A stretch of 42,053 nt of DNA from a virus. This document shows positions 4,923-12,589 of this stretch, piece by piece. A program made the translations under genes and the position numbers. Under the pieces are notes generated by a model. The model saw nothing but the letters and a program-made list of their open reading frames with translations, ran no database searches and had not been told where the DNA came from. Positions within the stretch are counted from its first letter, which is position 1, and each line of letters starts with the position of its first letter. The stretch covers positions 1 to 42,053 of IMG/VR virus record IMGVR_UViG_3300006736_000016; one strand, written 5' to 3'.

Positions 4923-6504
4923 AGATATAATATACGGTGAAGAGGCTAGAGATAAATTATTATTAGGAGTTCAAGCAGTAACAAAAACTGTATCTCCTAC
5001 ATTAGGCCCAAAAAGTAAAACAGTTGTATTAGAAAGTCCATATGGTGCTCCAAGTATTATTAATGATGGAGTTACAATAGCGAGAAATATTGACCTACCA
5101 GATTCATTTGAGAACTTAGGAGCTAAACTACTTATTGAAGTTGCTTCTCAAGCACAAATAAATGCAGGTGATGGTACTACTACTGCTTCAGTTTTAGCAA
5201 ATGCTCTTTGTGAAGAGGGGCTAAAGATGGTAAAAGCAGGTGCATTAGTAACAGAAATTAAGGCTCAATATGATTTAAGTATCAAATTAGTATTAGATGA
5301 ATTAGAAAAGATGGCAGTTCCAGTAAAATCAAAAGAGGATATTACTAAGATTGCTACGATAGCATCAAACAATGATGAGGAAATAGGAAAATTAATCTCA
5401 GAAGCAATAGAAGCTGTTGGTGAAACAGGTGTAATTATTGTTGAAGAAAGTAAAGATATGCAAACTAAAGTTGAGTTAGTAGAGGGTATGGAACTTGAGA
5501 ATGGTTTTATATCTAACATAATGGCTACAAATCAAGAAGAAATGGTTACTGAGTATGAAAACCCCCTCATTTTGACAACAAATTTTAGAATCATGAATTT
5601 TCAGGATATTTTACCAGTTCTTGAATTATCTCTACAAGAAAAACGGCCCCTTTTAATATTGTGTGCAGATTTAGAAAATACAGCATTGACTAATATGACT
5701 ATTAATTTAATGCAAAAGACCATACAATGCGTGGTAGTAAAAGTGCCGGATTTTGGTGAAGATCAAATTGAAAGAGCAATAGACATAAAAACTATTGTTG
5801 GTGGTTCAGTATTTACAGAAGAGACAAATGACACATTAGAAAATATCACTCTTAAAGATTTAGGGGGTGCGGATAAGGTTATTATTAATCAAGAAACAAC
5901 TACTATAGTTGGAGGCGCTGGAAATATTGTAGATGTACAAGATCGTAGCACTATTTTAGCTAATCAAATAGATAAAGCTAATAATGAATGGATTGAATCT
6001 AAACTTAGAAATAGATTAGGTAAATTATCTGGTGGTGTAGCTGTGCTACACATTGGATCATTAACTTCTGTAGAAATGAAAGATAAAATGGAAAGAGTAG
6101 ATGATGCATTAAATGCTACTAGAGCAGCAATAGAAGAAGGTATCGTAGTAGGTGGTGGAATAGCATTAATTAAGGCTAGTCAAGTAATTAAGGAACACTT
6201 CAAAGAAAATGAAATAGGAGCAAATATAGTATATGAAGCACTACAGAGACCTGCACTTCAAATAGCTGAAAATGTAGGAGTAAGTTCATATGAATTTGTA
6301 TTAGCTACTGATAATGATAAACCAAATTACGGATTAAATGCTCTAACTGGAGTATTTGTAAATTTATTAGAAGCAGGGATAATTGATCCAGTTAAAGTTA
6401 CTAGGTCAGCATTAGAAGCAGCAGGATCAATTGCTGGAATGATATTAACAACAGAAGTATTAGTAGTAGAAAGAGATATTGAAAATAAAGAAGAAATAGA
6501 ATAA
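4915..6504 (+). CDS. groEL: Chaperonin GroEL (group I), 529 aa
   Basis: ATG 4915 is preferred over GTG 4906 because AGGTG lies 7 nt before it. Group I signatures are clear: K-D-I-x-Y-G-E-E-A-R at the N-terminus, T-L-G-P-K (about 34-38), G-D-G-T-T-T-A nucleotide motif (about 86-92), D-D-A-L-N-A-T-R-A-A-I-E-E-G-I-V with the ATPase Asp, and G-G-G-I-A-L. It is not a thermosome. The apical substrate face differs from E. coli: the G-Y-L-S-P-Y-F region reads G-F-I-S-N-I-M. The Gly-Met tail is replaced by an acidic one. It probably folds virion proteins with the virus GroES. Confidence 0.95.
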   Translation: MSKDIIYGEEARDKLLLGVQAVTKTVSPTLGPKSKTVVLESPYGAPSIINDGVTIARNIDLPDSFENLGAKLLIEVASQAQINAGDGTTTASVLANALCEEGLKMVKAGALVTEIKAQYDLSIKLVLDELEKMAVPVKSKEDITKIATIASNNDEEIGKLISEAIEAVGETGVIIVEESKDMQTKVELVEGMELENGFISNIMATNQEEMVTEYENPLILTTNFRIMNFQDILPVLELSLQEKRPLLILCADLENTALTNMTINLMQKTIQCVVVKVPDFGEDQIERAIDIKTIVGGSVFTEETNDTLENITLKDLGGADKVIINQETTTIVGGAGNIVDVQDRSTILANQIDKANNEWIESKLRNRLGKLSGGVAVLHIGSLTSVEMKDKMERVDDALNATRAAIEEGIVVGGGIALIKASQVIKEHFKENEIGANIVYEALQRPALQIAENVGVSSYEFVLATDNDKPNYGLNALTGVFVNLLEAGIIDPVKVTRSALEAAGSIAGMILTTEVLVVERDIENKEEIE

Positions 6505-6775
6505 ATTAATAAATTAACATACTAAGCATGATACTTCAAGGCTTGGAGTCAAAAACAACATGATTAGTAGCAAAGAATAACTGAGTCATTTTGATTTAGT
6601 TAGTTAAGATAAAGTACTCATTATGAAGGAGAAAACAACAACTAAAACTACACGCCAACCTTTATAGAGTATGTAATACTACATATTATTGCTGAGAAGC
6701 ACGATTTTGTAGCGGATTTAAGTAAAAGATTATGTATAGTTTTTTAGAAAAACAGAAAAAAAAAGAGGAATGAAA
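6505..6775 (+). promoter_or_regulatory. 271-nt leader before a strongly initiated gene pair
   Basis: No convincing gene is present; a 14-codon ATG frame at about 6621 is likely chance. Features are a possible TATA-like ATGTATAG near 6732, a hairpin GTTTTT/AAAAAC (about 6738-6752) and an A run leading to GAGGAATGAAAATG. The length and position suggest an independent promoter/leader for 6776-7355. Confidence 0.4.
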
Positions 6776-7141
6776 ATGGTAGATATAGCAGCATTAGAAA
6801 ATACATTGAATGAGCAATTGGAACAGGGTTTAATTACAGACCACGAGTTCCGAAGAATTATGGGCAGAGCAACAGGTGGCGTTTATCTTGACGCAGACCA
6901 ACAAGAAGCATACAATGCAGCACAGGATTGGGCTGCAGGTGTTTTAAGCACACTAAATAAGCTTCATATTGTAGGCCCTAAAAGAATGGACAGCACTGGT
7001 AGAAAGTTAAACACTAACCTAGTTAAGTTTATTGCAAAGGGCGGAAACATTGGAGAAGATGGTTCTCCAGATCTTTCAGAAGTGAATGCTTGGGTTGTTA
7101 CTGAAGCTGAAACATCAGAATCTGAAGATTCAGAAGAGTGA
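6776..7141 (+). CDS. Unknown acidic-tailed protein, 121 aa
   Basis: GAGGA lies 7 nt before ATG 6776; the ATG at 6770 is too close to it. A soluble helical domain (T-L-N-E-Q-L-E-Q-G onward, then A-Y-N-A-A-Q-D-W-A-A-G-V-L) is followed by a basic stretch and an acidic Ser/Glu tail. Codon use is richer in G and C than in the replication genes, as in the 178-aa gene, which also has an acidic tail. It lies 10 nt before the ubiquitin-like gene, so it may be its partner or target. The family is unrecognised. Confidence 0.75.
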   Translation: MVDIAALENTLNEQLEQGLITDHEFRRIMGRATGGVYLDADQQEAYNAAQDWAAGVLSTLNKLHIVGPKRMDSTGRKLNTNLVKFIAKGGNIGEDGSPDLSEVNAWVVTEAETSESEDSEE

Positions 7142-7151
7142 GGCGGTTAAA

Positions 7152-7355
7152 ATGGTAAAGGTCACAATACTAAACGAAACCGGACACACTGAATTAGAGA
7201 TGAGTGCGTTTGAGACAAAAGAGCAAATTATGGATCACCCTACACATTGGGTATATGTAGATGGTGAACTTGTTAGTAGAACAGAAGTAAACAACATTAA
7301 TTTTGAACAAGTAGATGATGTGACCCTTACACAAGCAATTGTTGGGGGCTACTAA
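7152..7355 (+). CDS. Ubiquitin-like (ThiS/MoaD-type beta-grasp) candidate ending GGY, 67 aa
   Basis: ATG 7152 after GAGGCGG. The predicted order is beta (V-K-V-T-I-L-N), beta (E-L-E-M-S-A), helix (E-T-K-E-Q-I-M-D), beta (H-W-V-Y-V-D-G-E-L-V), then D-D-V-T-L-T-Q-A-I-V-G-G-Y. This matches the ThiS/MoaD layout, including the x-D-x-V-x-L-x-x-x-I-x-G-G ending; lengths agree with that family. One Tyr follows the di-glycine, so a peptidase would be needed to expose it. The same virus encodes an E1-like protein and a JAMM peptidase at 14510-15571. The assignment rests on pattern, not on alignment. Confidence 0.6.
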   Translation: MVKVTILNETGHTELEMSAFETKEQIMDHPTHWVYVDGELVSRTEVNNINFEQVDDVTLTQAIVGGY

Positions 7356-7365
7356 TCCCACCTGG

Positions 7366-7405
7366 TTTTTTTGGCACCGTTTTTCCTAAAAAAGCGGGCG
7401 TTTTA
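7366..7405 (+). terminator. T-rich terminator after the ubiquitin-like gene
   Basis: T7 (7366-7372), T5 (7380-7384) and TTTT (7401-7404) follow within 50 nt of the stop codon, with little stem formation. Archaeal RNA polymerase ends readily at such T tracts. Confidence 0.5.
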
Positions 7406-7426
7406 TATTCACTAAGAGTGATAACC

Positions 7427-7753
7427 ATGGGTTATATTAAAGAATTAGTATTAGATTTCTTGAAGGCTATTCAAGTAGGTTATAATAATTTTAAACGCTC
7501 TTATTCATTAAATAGAGGCATGACTAAAACATTAGCAATACATCATAAATTAGTAAAAGAAAGGGGTCATTGTGGCGCTTTTCTAATAGAGATAGAAACT
7601 TACATTGATGATATTAGTGATGAAGATATATCAATATGTGTTGATGACTTTATTAATTGGGCTGAAACAGTAAATGACGAATTTCCTGATATTGCACCCA
7701 AAAAAGAACCAGAATGGGAAGAAGTTTTGTCTTATCAAAGGCATAAAAGCTAG
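7427..7753 (+). CDS. Unknown 108-aa protein whose stop lies in a tRNA
   Basis: ATG 7427 is preferred (GAGTG 6 nt upstream); GTG 7418 is the alternative. The N-half is basic and aromatic (G-Y-N-N-F-K-R-S-Y), the C-half acidic (D-D-I-S-D-E-D-I), probably helical. It is similar in outline to small phage proteins of unknown role. The TAG stop (7751-7753) is part of the 5' acceptor strand of the tRNA that follows. Confidence 0.65.
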   Translation: MGYIKELVLDFLKAIQVGYNNFKRSYSLNRGMTKTLAIHHKLVKERGHCGAFLIEIETYIDDISDEDISICVDDFINWAETVNDEFPDIAPKKEPEWEEVLSYQRHKS

Positions 7754-7832
7754 GGTTTCCGAGTTTGGTCAAAGGAGCCGGACTTAAGCTCCGGTGTTTA
7801 GTACTTCGTAGGTTCAAATCCTACCTCTAGCA
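7749..7832 (+). tRNA. tRNA-Leu (anticodon UAA)
   Basis: 84 nt. Acceptor GCTAGGG (7749-7755) pairs with CTCTAGC (7825-7831), discriminator A 7832, no encoded CCA. Anticodon stem CCGGA/TCCGG with loop CTTAAGC, giving anticodon TAA at 7785-7787. A long variable arm follows, as required for class II tRNA-Leu, and the T-arm is GTAGG-TTCAAAT-CCTAC. It reads UUA, by far the commonest Leu codon in these AT-rich genes, so it probably supplements the host supply. It overlaps the preceding coding sequence by 5 nt. Confidence 0.93.
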
Positions 7833-7858
7833 TCAAGTTCTAATAAGGAGAAATTAAT

Positions 7859-8011
7859 ATGAAAATAATAAAAAGAATAAAAGCGAGAATTGATAGAAGT
7901 GCATATGTAGATTTATATTATGTGGCATTAAGTATAATTTTTCTCTTTACATCAGTGCTATTTTTACCAATATTGATAGCACTATTACTTAGGGTAGGTA
8001 AATTAATATGA
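7859..8011 (+). CDS. Small membrane protein, 50 aa
   Basis: AAGGAG 8 nt before ATG 7859. A basic N-terminus (K-I-I-K-R-I-K-A-R) is followed by about 25 hydrophobic residues with one Pro, then R-V-G-K at the end: one membrane pass, perhaps with a kink. It overlaps the next gene by 4 nt. The function is unknown. Confidence 0.65.
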   Translation: MKIIKRIKARIDRSAYVDLYYVALSIIFLFTSVLFLPILIALLLRVGKLI

Positions 8012-8160
8012 ATATAGAAATAAAAATAAGAATTGCGTCAGAAGGAATGTCAATTGACGAATTATTAGAATTGATAGAATGGAAATTAAAAAGTCTAAAA
8101 GATCAAATGCCAGGAAACTTTAATTTAGAAATGGCAGGTTATGAAATTTTACCTAACTAA
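8008..8160 (+). CDS. Unknown 50-aa protein
   Basis: Starts by ATGA overlap. A beta strand (N-I-E-I-K-I-R-I-A) is followed by an amphipathic helix (I-D-E-L-L-E-L-I-E-W-K-L-K). No motif is recognised. Confidence 0.6.
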   Translation: MNIEIKIRIASEGMSIDELLELIEWKLKSLKDQMPGNFNLEMAGYEILPN

Positions 8161-8268
8161 AAATAGGAAAATTTTTTGAATTTATGAAAAAAAGGGTTTA
8201 GCTGAAGAAAAAAAGGGTAATCTGAAGCCTCATGTTTTTATAGGTAATATATATGTGGAAGAATTAAA
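8161..8268 (+). promoter_or_regulatory. Short leader before the reductase pair
   Basis: No gene is present. A T6 run at about 8171-8176 may end upstream transcripts. TTTTTATAGG and ATATATATG near 8235-8253 could be TATA-like. GTGGAAG precedes the next start. Confidence 0.3.
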
Positions 8269-8703
8269 ATGAGATTAAAAGAATTTATAGAAAAATATGG
8301 TGAAGAAATGTTAGAGCATTTTATGCCGAGACAGCTTCTTGAAAAAGACCTAGAAACACTAGGTTGGAATTCTGGTGTTTTAGTATATCTGAATATTTAT
8401 GATCCTACTGCGCCAGAAGATATAGTGATTATTAATTCTAATTTCTATACAGAAGGAATAATAATGGCAGTATCTCCCAAAAGCTATATTAAAGCTGATG
8501 GTGAAACTCTATTTGAAATAAATGGAAATGTGTATAATAATACTAGAACAGCAGCACTACAAGAAGGTCGTGATATAGTGTATAATATAAATAATTGGAA
8601 TTGGAAAATAGAAAAAGAGTGGAGAATAACTTCATTGGATGGAAAATTTATTAATGTGTTTAGTAAGTTTGAAAATTGTCCAAATAATAGGTGGTTAAAA
8701 TGA
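8269..8703 (+). CDS. Unknown 144-aa protein before the reductase
   Basis: ATG 8269 with a GTGGAAG ribosome site. The protein is soluble, with several beta strands (V-L-V-Y-L-N-I-Y, I-V-I-I-N-S-N-F-Y) and a Trp-rich C-half (N-N-W-N-W-K-I-E-K-E-W). It overlaps the reductase start by 4 nt (ATGA), so the two are translated together. No family is recognised, and a link to nucleotide metabolism rests only on position. Confidence 0.65.
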   Translation: MRLKEFIEKYGEEMLEHFMPRQLLEKDLETLGWNSGVLVYLNIYDPTAPEDIVIINSNFYTEGIIMAVSPKSYIKADGETLFEINGNVYNNTRTAALQEGRDIVYNINNWNWKIEKEWRITSLDGKFINVFSKFENCPNNRWLK

Positions 8704-10562
8704 GTACATCAATAGACATATTAAGTGATATAACGATACATATGAAATATGCAAGATATTTATCGGAAAAACAGAGAAGAGAAACATGGGAAGAATTATG
8801 TCTAAGAAATATGACAATGCATATAGAAAAATATCCTAAACTTACAACAAACATTTGTGAAGTTTATAGAGATTTTGTAATTCCTAAAAAGGTTCTTCCA
8901 TCAATGAGATCAATGCAATTTGGTGGTAAGCCTATTGAAATAAGTCCTAATAGAGTTTATAATTGTGCGTATATGCCAATAGATAATATCCTAGCTTTTA
9001 GTGAAACAGCGTTTTTATTATTAGGTGGAACAGGTGTGGGGTATTCAGTTCAATTTCATCATGTTGAAGAATTACCAGCTTTAATTAAACCAAATCCTAA
9101 TAGAACTAGAAGGTTCTTAATTGGTGATTCAATAGAAGGATGGGCTGATGCTGTAAAAGTATTATTTAAATCTTATACTGGAGGGTTAACATCAACACCA
9201 GTATTTGATTATTCAGATATTAGACTTAAAGGTGAAACATTAAAAACATCAGGTGGTAAAGCTCCAGGCCCAGGCCCATTAAAAGAAGCTTTAGTTAAAA
9301 TACAAAACATCTTAGATGAAAAAGAGAACGGAGATAAATTAACTTCTCTTGAATGTCACGATATTGTTTGTCATATTGCCGATGCTGTATTAGCAGGTGG
9401 TATTCGTAGAGCAGCATTAATTAGTTTATTTTCTGCTGATGATATGGAAATGATTTCAGCTAAAAGCGGTAATTGGTGGGAAAAGAATCCACAAAGAGGG
9501 AGAGCAAATAATTCTGCTGTGTTACTAAGACATAGAATTAAATACGATTACTTCATGGAGTTATGGGGCAGAATACAATCTTCTGGATCTGGTGAACCTG
9601 GTGTTTATTTATCAAATGATAAAGATTGGGGAACTAATCCTTGTTGTGAAATTGCTTTAAGACCATTTCAGTTCTGTAATTTAACAGAAATTAACGCTAG
9701 CACTATTGAATCTCAAAAAGATCTAGAAAAAAGAGTAAAAGCAGCGGCTTTTATTGGAACACTCCAAGCTGGATATACTGAATTCCACTATTTAAGAGAC
9801 ATATGGAAAAGAAACACAGAAAAAGACGCCCTTTTAGGTGTTAGTTTAACTGGTATCGCTTCAAATAAGCTTAAAAATTTAGATATAGGTGGAGCAGTAC
9901 AGTTAGGAATGGAAGAAAATGCTAGAGTTGCTAATTTAATAGGTATAAATAGAGCCGCAAGAATAACTTGCATTAAACCTGCTGGAACAACCAGTCTAGT
10001 TTTAGGCACAAGTAGCGGTATTCATGCGTGGCACTCTGAATATTATATTAGAAGAATTAGAGTAGGTAAAATAGAAGCAATATATTCTTATCTATCTCTT
10101 AATCATCCAGAATTAATTGAAGATGATGCTACTAGACCACATGATACGGCCATAATATCTATCCCTCAGAAAGCACCTATTGGTTCTATCTATCGCAATG
10201 AGAGCGCAATAGACCTATTAGAGAGGATCAAACATTATTCTCTTCATTGGGTTAGTGCAGGGCATCGTGACGGCATGAACACTCATAATGTATCAGCAAC
10301 AGTTTCTGTAAGAGATAATGAATGGGATGAAGTAGCAAATTGGATGTGGGTAAATAGACATTATTATAATGGTTTAACAGTGCTACCTTATGATGGTGGT
10401 AAATATACTCAAGCTCCATTTGAGGAAGTTGACCATGAAATATATTCAAATTTAGCTACAAGTCTAAGAAAAATAGACTTAACTAAAATTAAAGAAACAT
10501 TCGATGACACAGATCTAACAAATGAACTTGCTTGTGCAGGTGGATTATGTGATATTGAATAA
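8700..10562 (+). CDS. nrdJ: Adenosylcobalamin-dependent ribonucleotide reductase (class II), 620 aa
   Basis: ATG 8700 after AGGTGG. It converts ribonucleotides to deoxyribonucleotides by a B12-derived thiyl radical. Visible residues are N-C-A-Y (Cys89, redox partner), N-P-C-C-E-I (thiyl Cys315, Glu317), F-C-N-L (Cys326), and a C-terminal C-A-G-G-L-C (Cys612/617) that shuttles electrons. G-G-I-R-R-A-A-L-I-S, N-N-S-A-V and G-T-T-S-L-V-L-G-T-S-S-G-I-H are typical of the monomeric class. It lacks the ATP-cone and the Tyr-radical partner, and works regardless of oxygen but needs cobalamin from the host. Confidence 0.93.
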   Translation: MSTSIDILSDITIHMKYARYLSEKQRRETWEELCLRNMTMHIEKYPKLTTNICEVYRDFVIPKKVLPSMRSMQFGGKPIEISPNRVYNCAYMPIDNILAFSETAFLLLGGTGVGYSVQFHHVEELPALIKPNPNRTRRFLIGDSIEGWADAVKVLFKSYTGGLTSTPVFDYSDIRLKGETLKTSGGKAPGPGPLKEALVKIQNILDEKENGDKLTSLECHDIVCHIADAVLAGGIRRAALISLFSADDMEMISAKSGNWWEKNPQRGRANNSAVLLRHRIKYDYFMELWGRIQSSGSGEPGVYLSNDKDWGTNPCCEIALRPFQFCNLTEINASTIESQKDLEKRVKAAAFIGTLQAGYTEFHYLRDIWKRNTEKDALLGVSLTGIASNKLKNLDIGGAVQLGMEENARVANLIGINRAARITCIKPAGTTSLVLGTSSGIHAWHSEYYIRRIRVGKIEAIYSYLSLNHPELIEDDATRPHDTAIISIPQKAPIGSIYRNESAIDLLERIKHYSLHWVSAGHRDGMNTHNVSATVSVRDNEWDEVANWMWVNRHYYNGLTVLPYDGGKYTQAPFEEVDHEIYSNLATSLRKIDLTKIKETFDDTDLTNELACAGGLCDIE

Positions 10563-10566
10563 AAAA

Positions 10567-10627
10567 GCCTAACTATATATAGTTTATAAGTAGTAATCAC
10601 AATGTATAAATTAAAGTTAGGTTTTAT
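10567..10627 (+). terminator. Hairpin after the reductase gene
   Basis: CCTAACT (10566-10572) pairs with AGTTAGG (10614-10621 region) over an AT-rich loop, followed by TTTTATATATT. It could end the reductase transcript. Confidence 0.4.
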
Positions 10628-10654
10628 ATATTATTGAAGAATAAATTATGACTA

Positions 10655-10680
10655 AGGCTGCCTATCAGAGCCTGTTTTTT
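10655..10680 (+). terminator. Intrinsic-type terminator
   Basis: AGGCT (10655-10659) pairs with AGCCT (10669-10673), followed by GTTTTTT to 10680. It is a second stop signal before the next transcription unit starting at 10713. Confidence 0.5.
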
Positions 10681-10712
10681 ACAAATCTGATTAAAAAAGG
10701 AAGTGTAACACA

Positions 10713-10988
10713 ATGAGTGAAAACGATATGAATGAAAATGAAGAAATAGAAGAACCTATGGAAGAAGTAATAGAGGAAGAAAAAGAACAAGAAGTTTGGA
10801 GAGTAACAACAATGAAAGCTAATGGTAGTGTATGGACAAAAACATATACTCAAGTTGAAGATGTTGGGAATGCTCTATATGAATTAGTTTATTCTTATCC
10901 TCATATTATAATCAGTAGACAAACTTTAAAAACATCACCGTCAGAATATAGAAGGAATAATAATGGTGAAGAAAGACAAAAATCCTGA
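10713..10988 (+). CDS. Acidic N-terminal small protein, 91 aa
   Basis: AAGGAAG upstream of ATG 10713. The first 28 residues are almost all Glu/Asn/Asp. Then follows a small beta domain (V-W-R-V-T-T-M-K-A-N-G-S-V-W-T-K-T-Y) and a helix. The acidic arm could mimic DNA or bind a basic partner; this is inference. It overlaps the next gene by 26 nt. Confidence 0.65.
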   Translation: MSENDMNENEEIEEPMEEVIEEEKEQEVWRVTTMKANGSVWTKTYTQVEDVGNALYELVYSYPHIIISRQTLKTSPSEYRRNNNGEERQKS

Positions 10989-11130
10989 ATATGTAAAAGG
11001 TAGAGGTTCAAAGAAAGAAATACCTACTAGATGTAGGATTTGTGGTGGTCAATTGACTGATCCTTTCTTTGAATTTAAACATGGTGCACATAAAGAATGC
11101 GTTGATAATTTTAAGTCAAACGTTTTTTAG
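10963..11130 (+). CDS. Zinc-finger micro-protein, 55 aa
   Basis: AAGGA 6 nt before ATG 10963. It has a basic N-terminus, then C-R-I-C-G-G (Cys24, Cys27), H-G-A-H and E-C: a C-x2-C...H-x3-H/C arrangement typical of a small zinc knuckle. It probably binds nucleic acid or a protein partner. Confidence 0.65.
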   Translation: MVKKDKNPEYVKGRGSKKEIPTRCRICGGQLTDPFFEFKHGAHKECVDNFKSNVF

Positions 11131-11147
11131 AAATAGGAGGAATATAA

Positions 11148-11387
11148 ATGAAATATGTAGATTATAAAATAGTAGAAGATAGAGATTTACCGGCTTTAAT
11201 TATTAAAGATACTGGTGATGGTGGCATTGAAATAGTATTAAATACTTATCACAAAGACTGGTTAGCATTGAATAGAAATACTATACCAGGAATAGTTAAT
11301 AGTTTAACAGAGAAATTACAAGAGATAGCAAATTCTATATTAGAAGAACGATACACAATGGATAAGTGGAATAATGACGAGAATTAA
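11148..11387 (+). CDS. Unknown 79-aa protein
   Basis: AGGAGG 7-8 nt before ATG 11148. A beta-rich half (V-D-Y-K-I-V-E-D, A-L-I-I-K-D, I-E-I-V-L-N) precedes an amphipathic C-terminal helix. It overlaps the next gene by 14 nt. No family is recognised. Confidence 0.65.
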   Translation: MKYVDYKIVEDRDLPALIIKDTGDGGIEIVLNTYHKDWLALNRNTIPGIVNSLTEKLQEIANSILEERYTMDKWNNDEN

Positions 11388-12573
11388 TCCAGGTGCAAGA
11401 GCAGGAGCCTTGCTTAGAGCAGAAGGCGATGAAAATAATAATAAAAAGGCATATACTGCATTATCAACTAGATTGTTAAGGTTATCTAATTCAGATGATT
11501 ATGAAGAAGCTAAACATGAATGGATAGTAACAGGTAATGTATGGTATATACCTTCGCAATATTATAATGAAGTATTGCCAGAAATACATTTAGATAACCA
11601 TAATGGATATTGTGTATGTGGTCATCCTATTCATTGGCATTTTGAAATTCAAAATACTGAGAATAATACTTTAGAAATAGTAGGTTCTGAATGTGTTGAG
11701 AATTGGATGATTATCAGACATTTAAAAGAAGTTAAAGGTTTGAAAGATGATGAAATTACTGAAGAAAAAATAGCTGAATGGATGAAAGCAGCAGTTAAAA
11801 GCATGAAAGCTGAATGGTGGTGGAGAGAGAATGGTGATGATTTTGAAGAAATGTTTAATGCTGTAAAAGAAATAGATGCTAGATTTTCTGTAAGGTTTAG
11901 TAGAACAATATGGTGTTCTGATACTCAACGATATGAAAAGACATATAAACTCGCTAAATCCAGTGCTAATAGTTTAAGTGGTTTTGCTTCTATTGTATGG
12001 AGATGGAATCATCCTAGAAATCCAAAAAGACAAATAGAAACTAGGGGTTATCCCAATAAAAAATTATGGCGTGAAATTCAATTATTATTTGCTAGACTAC
12101 AAAGATATAATAATAAAATGGTTGCTCATGATACAGAAAGATCTGATAGAGTAAAAGAAATACAAAGTGAAAGAATAAGGATGACTTTAGCTCATGAAGA
12201 AAGACAAAGAGTTCTAGAAGAACAAAGAAAGTTAGCAATAAAATTAAGAGAAGAAACTTATACTGCCACTCAACAAAAGAATTTTGAAACATTGTGTGAA
12301 TATTATGATATTCCTACATTTGCAAACACAGATGCTACTTCTAGATGGGAACAAGATTTTCTCCATAATATAAAAGGTAGAATGTGTGATGATAAAGACT
12401 TAACAGATAAACAATTAAATAAATTGATGACAATATTAAAAAATACTGCTTGGTTAAATAAAGCTAGTACACGACAATTAAAATATATCAAAGATTTAGG
12501 AGGATCAATAGATGGTATTGAAACTAAGAAGGATGCCTCCGCTTTAATAAAAGAACTTAAGATGGAAAAATAA
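11374..12573 (+). CDS. Zinc-motif protein with coiled coil and C-terminal repeats, 399 aa
   Basis: Three parts are visible. (a) About 72-105: C-V-C-G-H-P-I-H-W-H ... G-S-E-C-V-E-N-W, a Cys/His motif seen in many phage and giant-virus proteins of unknown role. (b) About 235-300: a highly charged helix (E-R-I-R-M-T-L-A-H-E-E-R-Q-R-V-L-E-E-Q-R-K), probably a coiled coil. (c) About 345-399: two short helical repeats starting L-T-D-K-Q-L-N-K-L and A-S-T-R-Q-L-K-Y-I-K-D-L-G. Such proteins often lie beside virus replication or transcription genes. No enzymatic residues are evident. Confidence 0.7.
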   Translation: MTRINPGARAGALLRAEGDENNNKKAYTALSTRLLRLSNSDDYEEAKHEWIVTGNVWYIPSQYYNEVLPEIHLDNHNGYCVCGHPIHWHFEIQNTENNTLEIVGSECVENWMIIRHLKEVKGLKDDEITEEKIAEWMKAAVKSMKAEWWWRENGDDFEEMFNAVKEIDARFSVRFSRTIWCSDTQRYEKTYKLAKSSANSLSGFASIVWRWNHPRNPKRQIETRGYPNKKLWREIQLLFARLQRYNNKMVAHDTERSDRVKEIQSERIRMTLAHEERQRVLEEQRKLAIKLREETYTATQQKNFETLCEYYDIPTFANTDATSRWEQDFLHNIKGRMCDDKDLTDKQLNKLMTILKNTAWLNKASTRQLKYIKDLGGSIDGIETKKDASALIKELKMEK

Positions 12574-12589
12574 TATAAAGGTGTTAATA

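Noticed and set aside
4915-6504. Thermosome (group II chaperonin) as expected for an archaeal virus
   Set aside because: The sequence has group I features throughout (G-D-G-T-T-T-A, E-E-G-I-V-x-G-G-G, N-terminal form), and a GroES-like gene is nearby.
6621-6665. 14-codon ATG frame in the 6505-6775 gap
   Set aside because: Too short, Thr/Lys-rich, no sign of coupling to a neighbour; the region is better seen as a leader.
9795-9805. CATATGG word in the reductase gene (and another at about 24653 in thyX)
   Set aside because: Single occurrences inside coding sequence without the extended palindrome or adjacent stem; chance matches.
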